A DNA stretch of 64,000 nucleotides from Branchiostoma floridae (lineage: Eukaryota > Chordata > Leptocardii > Amphioxiformes > Branchiostomatidae): assembly GCF_000003815.2 (NCBI RefSeq), contig NC_049984.1, forward strand, positions 13,312,003 through 13,376,002, written 5' to 3'. The notes beneath the pieces are model-generated. The model saw only the letters and a list, made by a program, of their open reading frames with translations, made no database searches and was not told where the DNA came from. Numbering within the stretch: the stretch's first letter is position 1; the number at the start of each line of letters is the position of its first letter. The position numbers and the translations under genes were made by a program. Shown one piece after another: positions 34,038-44,400 of this stretch.

Positions 34038-34802
34038 TGAAACAACCAGAGGGGCGAGTAGAACAGAAAGAAACAACATTCCGACTCCCGGGATTCGAAC
34101 CCGCGCCGAACCCGGGCAGCCGGATCACAAATCACGACTGCTATTGCTGTCGCCACAAAAGCACTAGTGAAGAGAAAACCAAACAACTAGCAGCCACATG
34201 CAGAAAGCCAACACGAGTTTGAAGAAGAAATGCAGCACATGGGGGTCAAGAACGACTCAGATCTCTATAAACCAACTCGTGAGTGGACACACGGAGCTAA
34301 ACGCCTACAAAAACTGGATTGACCCCACGGAGACACCAAACTGTAGCACATGCGGTACAAGGGAAAATATAGACCATTACATGTATGAATGCCCAAAATA
34401 TGAGAACACCAGACAACATCTAATGAAAGAAATTGACAACATATATGAAGACAACGGAATCCCTCAACAAGAAAGAACGATGGATGTTGCATCCCTAGCA
34501 GGAATGCGAAGCGACCTGACGAACGAAGCAAACAGAAGGATGTATTTGGCGTTCACCAAATACATTGAAGACACGAGAAGGTTCGCCGAGCAGGTCTAGA
34601 ACACCCCAAACACGCATACGCAAAGCACCAGTGTACAAGCACCAGCGAGGTCAACAAATCTAAGAGCACCCAGCAGAAAAAGCACCAAGAGACCATGTCT
34701 AGCGGAGAAGTAGACGTTAAACAAGGACAACAACAACAACAACAACAACTAGTGCCCTTGGGCAAGGACGATAGACAGTACTGCATTGAACACCACTGTT
34801 AC
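34038..34802 (-). mobile_element. tRNA-derived SINE, copy 2, split by a LINE
   Basis: The first part (34038-34169) matches copy 1 up to GCACTAGTG. The remainder (from 34755, CCCTTGGGCAAGG to CCACTGTTAC) follows after a 578-bp insertion. Removing the insertion restores a unit collinear with copy 1. The two copies differ by few bases, so both are fairly young. Confidence 0.8.
34170..34747 (+). pseudogene. 5'-truncated non-LTR retrotransposon (LINE) fragment
   Basis: Inserted in SINE copy 2 with a 7-bp duplication, ACTAGTG (34163-34169 and 34748-34754), and ending in a (CAA)n tail from about 34728. The open frame 34198-34599 encodes the C-terminal end of a LINE polyprotein. It shows LVSGHTELNAYKNWI and then a CCHC-type motif, CSTCG...HYMYEC, as found after the reverse transcriptase in many I/Jockey-like elements. 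No reverse transcriptase core is present. It is a classic 5'-truncated, target-primed insertion in the opposite orientation to the SINE. Confidence 0.85.
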
Positions 34803-35430
34803 AATTCAAAAAGATTGAAGATCCTTAAGAAACTTAATTTTGATACTTATTGACATAAGATTCTAGGCTCGAAGTGACCCATTTTCATCTTTTCACACTA
34901 TCGATGATGTATTGTAGGTAAGTTTGAGATAGGAAATCCTAATGATGTGAAGCATCTGCTGTGAATAAACTGAAGAAAAATTGTTTTACATCCTAAAAAA
35001 GTTTTTTTGGAGTGCACATTTCGTAAATCGCTAGTAAACCCCACAATTTACAATACAAATAAACTTGCGAAGTTTCTCATATCAGCCGCCCCCCTCCCAC
35101 CTTTTCACATAACACTGTTGACAACGAAATAAAAGCCTTTCTGTACCGATCTCGACAAATCCACCAACAGACGACAAACTAGAAGTTATCTTAAGTTTCT
35201 TATCCTAAGATTCCACACCTCAAAAGTTTTTAAGGAAAGTAAAAATCACCGTTTTGAGATGTCTTCACGTTTCTTGCCACGTTCCTCGGACATTGAACTT
35301 TGAACTCTGACCTCCCATCATTCAGTTGTCAAGTTTTTAGTTTCCGCCATTTTCAAACTTTGGTAGAAGATCGTCTGTTTTTCTTCTGGTCTGTATGTTC
35401 AGATAACGGGTCGTTAAAAACTTGGTGACG
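34803..35430. promoter_or_regulatory. Head-to-head promoter region of SLC35C2 (-) and CEP76 (+)
   Basis: This is the gap between the last SINE/LINE sequence and the CEP76 ATG. CCGCCATTTT at 35344-35353 is an inverted YY1-type motif 78 bp before the CEP76 start codon. The SLC35C2 non-coding first exon should lie on the minus strand in this stretch. No TATA box is evident at either start. Shared promoter use is inferred from orientation only. Confidence 0.4.
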
Positions 35431-38400
35431 ATGGCTCTACCACCGGAGAAAATATCAGAACTCAGGCAGATCATCCACAATAAGTTGACTCAGGTAAATT
35501 TGTGAAATCACTTTGTTTTGTCGTGTTGTTTTGGTTGTGGTGAAGGGGGGTGGGGGGGGGGGTGAGCAAATCAAAATATTCTTGCTTCTACTTCTACTTG
35601 CAATTTTCTTCTATTTTGAATACAACTGGAAATACAAGATTTATTTTTGGAACAGAATGTTAACATTGACTAACGCATGGGTCATGTAAATAAAACTGTG
35701 GAGTTTTTTTCTCTCTTTCTCACCCCGATACCAATAATAAGATAACAGTCTTTGAAGTTGGCATGACCAACATTGCATCCTGGATTTGTTGGATCTACTG
35801 TAGATGGACGTCCATTCCCGCATCCGAGATGCCGTGTCAGAGACCATGGAGGAGTCGCGTGTGTCGGAGCGCGGGGGCGGGGCGGTGGGCGAGGAACAGG
35901 TCCTGGAGTCGCTCCGACAGAGGGGGATCATCGACGAGATCCTGAGTGAGATGAGCTTCGAGGAGGAACCGCCCCGTGACGTCAGGAGACCGACCAAACC
36001 TGCCACTCACTTTGTGGATAGAGAGGACAGAATAAAGACCAGCACACCGGCCAAAAAAGGTCATCATCATAACACTTCATCTACTAGTATTATCATGGTG
36101 GATTGAAAGTAATATTATTGTAACTGCAAAGGTGAAGACCCCTGAGACATGGACAAAACAGACAGACAAAGCATGGTCAAAACAACTGTTCACAGGTCAG
36201 GGGTCTTCACCTGCTTATGTGCAGTTGAAACCTTGGAAGAACTTATTCAATGCCATATTTATTATTGTATTATGTGATAAACATTTGTTTTTTTTGGTGT
36301 GATTCTATTGCAGCCCCTCTGAAATATATTGATGGGTTCAAAAATGTGACAAGTTGTTCAGTGTGATATAAGCAGCTTCTGCCGCGCTGAAGGGCAATTG
36401 TATCGGCTATATAGGTACTGACATAGATAATGTGCTGAAGATTAACCGCTCTATTGTGTTTATCTATGCAGCTGCCATTGACCCCACCCGGAGACACCTG
36501 TATCTCCAGGTGAAAGGTGGGAAGGCGTTTCTGGAGCACCTGCAGGAGCCGGAGCCCCTCCCCGGCCAGGTGGGCCCCACCTTCACCCTCCACGTGCTGT
36601 TCCGTGGCCAGCGCTTCAGGTCCAAGCCTGTACCCTGTGCCTGCGATCCTGATATACAGGAGGGCTTCCTGTTAGAACTCCACTCTAAAGGATCAGGTGG
36701 GTGTTCCAGGACTGCCAGTGAAAAATACATATAATGTGAAAGTTTCCTTAACAGAGTCAAGGAGTTTGAATATAGGTGAATGACATGTCCTGAGGTGTAT
36801 ACAGTGCCATAGGGCATTGTTGGTTCCTATAACCACTGAATAAACCATTGAGTGAGCAAAGTGAGAGAACTTCTTTGAAAGAATGTATCCAAACCCCTAA
36901 AGTTTGATCCATTCACACAGGGAAGGACCCCCACTGCTTTTGATAAGTACATGTATATATAATAAGGTTGAAGACTTGCTGGAGATGTTACTCTCCTCAA
37001 TTATGGGGCCTACAGCTTTTCACCCCATCCGAGATGACATCCTTAGTTGAAGCAAGGTACATGTGTACTCATTTTAACCTGAGTAGAGTGAAGAAATAGT
37101 TGTGAAGTGCCTTGGTGAACCTATTTAAACCGAGGACCTTTAGATTCTAAGTCAACAACCATAATGACAAGACTGCCTTGTCTCCACCTGTAGGAGAAGC
37201 AGCTCAGATGGCAGACTCCACCTCCCTCCTGTCCCTCTGTGACCCTGTCCACATGGTGCTGATTAAAACTGACGTGGCTGGGGACACTGCACTGCTGACA
37301 TCCCACTACCTGGAGTGGAGACATGTACTTGCTGCCCAGGATGGGTACACCAACACTGCAGTGGAACTTATGGGTGTAGGTAAGTGGTTTTTATGCGTTG
37401 GGTGGTAAGTCCTTGGGTAAGATGATGATAATGAAAATGAAGATGAGGATGGTGATGGTGGTAATGATGAAGATGATGATAAAGGCCTAGAGAAATAATG
37501 TTGTGTTTCTGAAAACTCTTTTGAAAATATCATGATTGGTAGAATTCTTTTGTTTTTGGCATAATTTGGCCAAAGTGGTCCAACAAATATAGTCACAGTT
37601 CAGTAATGCAGGGTGTCCACATAAAGAGGTCCTAAGTTTGCTGAGTTAGTTGATATCACTCTGTTGTACCAGAAATAAGTAGAACATGTTGGAAAACAGT
37701 ACTACAAGTTCAACATCTTTATCACTCAGATGTCAGATGAAAAATTTCATGTCCCCTGCCAATGGTCGACTCTTGAGCTCGTCACCTCTCGAGCTCAGCC
37801 GGTGACCTATCAAGCTTGACCTGTGACCCCTCCTGATCGGCCTTTGACCTCAACCTCTATCTCCTAGCCAAGCTACTTGGATCAAATCATTTGACACCAC
37901 AAACAATCTAATACAGAATGATTGTTGTTTTGTCTGTAGGAACAGAGTCCAAGGTACCAGTTGGTGTTTTAGATATACGGTTGGAGATTTTACCCCACCC
38001 CGTCCACACCCTTGCACCTGACGTCATCACCACACAGCTGAACTTGGAGCAGAGTCGACGGGCGGAGCGGGAGCGGCTCTTCCTCGTCTACGCTAAACAG
38101 TGGTGGCGGGAGTTCCTACAGATCAGGGGCACCAACAGCAGCAGGCTGGTCAAGATATTTGCTCAGGTTCATGGGTTCTCTTTACTCTAAGACTTCAAAG
38201 TTATCATTTCAGCATTCAGCAATATTCTTATGGCCATCTTTATTCTATAACTTTAGACCTGAAAATGTTTCACCACATTTCCAACATATATTGCATTGAA
38301 GAATGGAAGGCAGTAGGTTCTAAATTATAGTTTTATCAAATCTGGTCAGATTTAACACTTAGGAAGTTACTTATGGAGGATGCAGCATCTAGGGCTTTAG

Positions 38401-41400
38401 GTGGACATGTTTCGCACTGTCATGCTGGAAGTCCTGGTGTCACATCTCAGAGGAAGAACTGAACTGATACAGACTTGTCAAATATACTAGTACATGTTTA
38501 TCAGACTGCAGTTTTACAGATCTACAATAGGTGTCTCTTTAGTCCTGTTTTCTCTAATCTTCATATTTAACTCAAGTTTAAGTATACTTTGCAACATTGC
38601 CTTACTAGTATTAACCCCATAGATAACAGATGTAATCTGCTCCAATAGGATGAAAATGCAACAAACAGACCAGTCTGCTCCTTTGTCCGACCACTACAAG
38701 CTGGCCGCCTATTGGACACCCCGAGACAGGCAGCGCGGTTCATCAGCCTGCTGACCTATGAGAAGGCCTCTACTGTTGGAGGTGGGCCGAGGGCCGAGCA
38801 GTGGTGTACCATGCACGCCTTTCTCTGCAGAAACAAAGGAGTATGAAGCAATTGTACCTTCTTTATGTTAGTGTAAGAAGTGAAGATTATGATGTTATCT
38901 TCAATACAGTGTAGAAGCATTGACATTAAGGCATTAAGAACAATTCAGTGTCACTGATGAAGATTGTGGATGCCATCTGAAACGTCTGACTGTTTCCAAA
39001 GTCATATCTAGTTGCTTGAGTAACTGCTTTTTGGCTTATTTTATTACCTGGATGTCTAACATTCATTGTCATTAAGAAAAATGTTAACAGTGGCCACTCG
39101 TGTGTTATGGTCAAGTCTTTTGTGTGCTCACCAAAGGAACCATAGACTGTGTTACTTTTGTTTCTTTGTTTTGCATAGCTAGTTAACTACCTGTAGGCGT
39201 AACAAACCATTTTTGTATTGTAGTACAAGCCGTGTATGGCTGGATTGTAAAATGTAAGGTTTAATCCACTGAAACCGGCTCTTTTTAGTAAGTGTTTTGG
39301 GTTCTTTAATATTCTAGAGGTGTGGATGTTCTCAATCATGGGACTGCTGATTCTATCTTCCATCTGAGAGGACGTCTCTAACTGGCAAAGCTAGAGACTG
39401 ATTGTCACCTGTGTGAGGAAATCGGTGTACGTTACCTTTCCCAAGCACAAAAACATGGGGCCTGCTAAAAGATTCCACAACCCTGTCCACAATACTACTT
39501 TGCCACAAGCTGAAACTGTACTTTCCTGCAGGATTGTGAGGACCACTCTGTGCTGCTGTGCAGCCTGCTGCTGGGGTTCGGGCTGGACGCGTACGTCTGT
39601 GTAGGCACGAAGACGAACAACACGGCGCACACCTGGGTCCTGACCCTGGGGATGGACGGAGAGGCCACCTTCTGGGAGAGCCTGACAGGGCACAGGTGAG
39701 AGTGCTGTTTTGTTTGTTTGTCATAATTGGTAAATTACCTTAAGGGGTAACACAGCAGTTTTGCACATTAGGTACCAGGAATGGGTTTGAGAGCAATCGT
39801 TCGATGACAACAGGCCCTCTCGCAAGCGGACGTCGACGGAGGGCTTTTCGGATGTTGGGATGCTGTTTGAATGAGTGCTTGAACCAATTCCTTAATTTGC
39901 TCATGGTCCTTACCCATGAGCGAAACCAATCAGTGCCCTCGTCCAAAATTTGAACGATTCCAGATGTTAATGTGGTCAAGGATCCCAGACGGAACAGCAG
40001 AGAAGCGACTGTATATAGTGTATGACAAACTACTTTCTGGATGGTACTCAGGCTAGGTGTTGGGAGAATGTCTACCATAAGTTTGTAAAGCCTGACAACT
40101 GTACTTTATGTACATAAAGATATAGCAACCTAATGAAAATTTAGTTACTTCTAGTTTGATTAACGAAGGATTTTCTATTACCAACTTATGCTCCAGATAT
40201 AGTCACCAGCCCATCAACCCTGATGACCCCCCAGCAGTGGAACAGCCCAGACCGCAGTACCCTTACAGATCAGTAGGGTGCGTCTTTAACCACCAAGTCT
40301 TCTATGCCAACTCACAGGTAAAACTTACCATTTTTACTTTAGCTAAAAGAGATACATGTATAATGTATAGTATTTCATTAGAGACCATTTCTCTAATGCT
40401 AAAAGTGATACATGTATATTGAAAATCTCTATTGATCAAGTTGAGTGACTATTGATATACATAGCAACCAATTTATTTGTAGCAGAACTTTTTGTGTTTG
40501 TTGATATTTCTATGTATTCTGTAACATGCAGAGTACAGCATATTTCATATATCTGTCTTTTATTACAGCCGACAGACGCGGTTGAGGTTTGTCACTTTAA
40601 CTTCACAGATGAGTCTGGGTGGAAGGCCATGAGTGAGGAGGCCATCAAGTCTGTATGTGGGGAGGGAACTCTGGTGAGAAGAAAACTGTCCTATCTGTTA
40701 GCCATTACTGATTTTGTGATGTACCTGGTAGAAAGTGTTATACTTGGCACATCCTGGGATTGTTTGGGAGAAGATTCTGCTATCTAAGTACGTCACCGGA
40801 ACGTACTGCGCCTGCGCGAAAAGTATAGACATGCTAAACCTTGCTAAACCCCCGGTTTACTAAAGGGCCGCATTTAAGAAAGTATGTGCGTATATAGGGG
40901 TAAAATCCCGTGTACGTTTTACATGAAACCATGTCTCTAACATATACCGTGCAACAAGTGGGATTTCAACGTTGACCAAACCAAGCCCCAAAACACCAGG
41001 GTTCGCGAGGCGCAGTACGTTCCGGTGACGTGCTTGCTATCTAAGGCCATGCTGATTGGATTATATCTCCTCTGGGCACCTTAAAGATAAGTTGGCCCCA
41101 AAAAGCTGCCTTCAGTATGAAATCTAAGTGGTCAAGATGACAAATGACTGAAAACACAAAACATAGCATATAGTACCTAACAATATCCCTTTCCCCTGAC
41201 AGCCTCTAGGACCCGTGTTCCCCCCTCTGTGCGCATCTCTGTTTGATCCCGGGCTGCTGAGTGCAGATTTGGAGCTGGAACTCAGGGTACTTGTTACCGA
41301 ACACAGGAAAGTACGTGTATAAATGTAGTTATCACATGCAGGGATATTGTTTTGTGTTTGACTCTGTGTTTGGAGTCTATGTTTTTTAGTGTGTGAGTTT

Positions 41401-44400
41401 GTTTGGATTGGTAGGTATCTGCAGGTGCAGTATTAGAGTAACAGAGTAAGTGAGAAGATGATCACAAAGGTCAGACTTGACCAAGTGGCAGGAAGATCAG
41501 GTCAGAGGTGGTAAAACTAGTCATCAATCAGACATAACAGTCCAAGTCATGGAACTGTGTTTTTGCAGATATATATTTTCCATACGCTAGTTTTTATTGT
41601 AACTTACTTGTACAATGCATCAAACTATGGGAGTTTTACATTCCTACTATGTCCCAAGACACAGTCCTGTTTTGTTGTGTCCTCAGGATCTTGGCCTGAC
41701 AACAGTGTGGGACAATGAGCTCAGCTACCTTCTCACCCCGGCACTAGCAGCGTATGAGCAGGAGCGGACCACAGGTAAGGACTGGGAAACTTCATGTTGC
41801 ACTTCTGCAGGGCTGTCTCCAGGACTTGTCCCTTTGCCCTGGGACAGAAATTTGCTTGTTGTTGCAGACAAAAATTTTACCCTATCCGTCTCAAAAATCT
41901 GAACTTCATTACATGAAATAGATGAAAAAGTATTTTCAAAAACCTAACATGACAGATTTTACAGGGAAAATCAACAACATTGGCTCCCAAACAATGAGAG
42001 GGACAGAACAAAATCTAAAGCTGTAGATGACCCTGTATTTCTGATTACATTCTGTATTTCCTCGGCCTAACTTAGTTTGTTTTAACCTTTATCTATCCAT
42101 GAGGGAGAAGGTCAGGGTCATACAAGATATAGCAAAGATAAAGATTCATCATCATCAGTCACTGGGTTAGCTTAAAACTTAAGTTCAGTATGATACCTTC
42201 TAAAGAATTAGCATCAAAGTATTCACATCAATAGAACAAAACTACAAACACACACCACAACAAACAAACAAACCCTCCAATTGATAACACTTTCTCCTTA
42301 GATATATGACCAGTGATAAAGATTTCACTGAAAACAGATTATGTGGAACCGTAAAGGTAAGAAGAACCTTGTCCCTCCAACATTAGGAGGTCCTTTGATA
42401 TGCAAATAAGTCAGGAAATGACTTCTGCACATCAGTTGGGCGTTGTGCCGTCTGCCTGAGGATCGGCATGATTAGCTCTGTAACGACATCCGCCTTCACC
42501 ACAGGATGACGTCTGTCGTTAGATGAGGGTCTTATACAATCTTAATTGCCACTTACTCACTTTGTCTGTGCGAGGCCAGGAGAAAATTTGCACGAAACGA
42601 CGTGACTTCCCACATGCTGTGCCCCATCAGGGACCACACCATTCAACACCTGAAGAGTCTGAACACGTTTATATCTTAGTGACCTTCAGTGTGGCTAGTA
42701 TGACATTTCTAACAGTCCTATATGTTGGGCCAAGGGTTTTGAAGTGTCCACATATCCTTATCATGCTAGGCCTTATCAAGGAGGTTCAACCTCCTTGGCC
42801 TTATGTAGTAAGCTTTTAAGCACCTCTAACAATTTTTTTAATGGTAAATGTCAGTTAAGATGTACATTTCTGGACGTATCACCACCGTCCACCAAGTTAT
42901 TTTAGGTATACCAAAGGATACATTCTTTATTTTAGTTTTTTCTTATCTTCTTTGACTAATTGCTCAGGGCTTGAAATACATTTCTCAGTTTGCTTGTACA
43001 CTTGGTGGTAAATGTCAGGTGTGCTGCCGATTTCTAGACAACTCCCCACTATGATGGTTCTTGCCATCAGGAAGTTTGGCCATCAGGAGGATGATCTCTA
43101 ACAAGAACACTAACATTAGTCTTAACCCTAACAGTAGAAAGCTAGCTATGGTGACTTGTTGGGACCAATGGTAACGGTGACGATGAAATGTCTGGCCACA
43201 AAATGGCCAGATACCACACTATATTGACAAGGTATCTTCAAGGTTTTGCCTTACACAGCCAAGCACATGAAGCCTTTGTTGCATTCTGCACAATACAGCT
43301 TTTTACAACATGTCCTACTTGTGCATGGATCTGAAAAGAATGAGGAAAGAAACAGAAGCATAGACATAGCCTGATTGTTAATCAGCACTGTGCCTGCAGA
43401 TAAGTTCAGTCATCCTGTTGGAGTGAATGGTGTAAATGTTGTCCTCAATGAATGTAATCCAAGCCTCCCTGTCCTTTGAAACAGCTTTGAACACTTGTGA
43501 TTGAACCATTAATTATCTTCCCGGCATCTTACAGGGCTGGAGGCTGACGTGTTTTTGTGTTGCCATGCAACAAACAGCAGGTTGCTTATGTTTGTCCTTG
43601 TTGAAAAGAGATAGCCAAGAGTGTAAATTGGGAGAAATACATGTATGTGTCAAGGGAGGTCCATAAAATCAGTAATTGAAAACTTTGAATTGGCACAATT
43701 AGGCCTCAGGTCATAGAGAACAAGAAATTTCTTCCCCTCCAGTGATTGTCCACATGACAAGCAAATGAGAAGATATGTAATAATGGGATAGCCTTGAGTA
43801 TAGCAGAATAAGTGTAGTTTGGTAGTTGTAGAAGTGATGTCACTAGTTAGGTAGCCTTGAGTGTGTTTGTACTGATACTGGTGTCACTTTCTGCACTTTT
43901 TGAATACAGGGATAACAGATTGAGGAACTTGTCATATCCTTCCTCTTGACTTCACTCTCTCCACTGTAACTAAACCCACTTTGCATTGTAATCCTTCAAC
44001 AAGCACTTTCTTCACCTTTTCCTAGTCATCTTTCTTCTTTCTCCTCAGAAGGTAGGTTTGAACCTATAGTATATGCGGCTCCTGATCAATCTCATGATGC
44101 TGTGTATGCTTACCTCCACAATGCAGGGCAGATATCTGGTAATGAGGAGTTCCAGCAGGCCATCCGCAGAGCTGTCCCAGATGGGCACACATTTAAGGGC
44201 TTCCCTATCCAGTTCCTGCACAGAAATGCTCGCAGGGCCTTTGCTGGATGCCTCAGGTTTGCTCGAATTTTGTCCTACTATACAGTACAGGTACCCTCAA
44301 CCAGGCTCCACATGTCCCTGGAAAATGGTACAGACTGGCCTAATAGACTAGTAGCACACACTACAGTTGGGGAGTGTTGGGCCGGCTAACTCCTGGCGTG

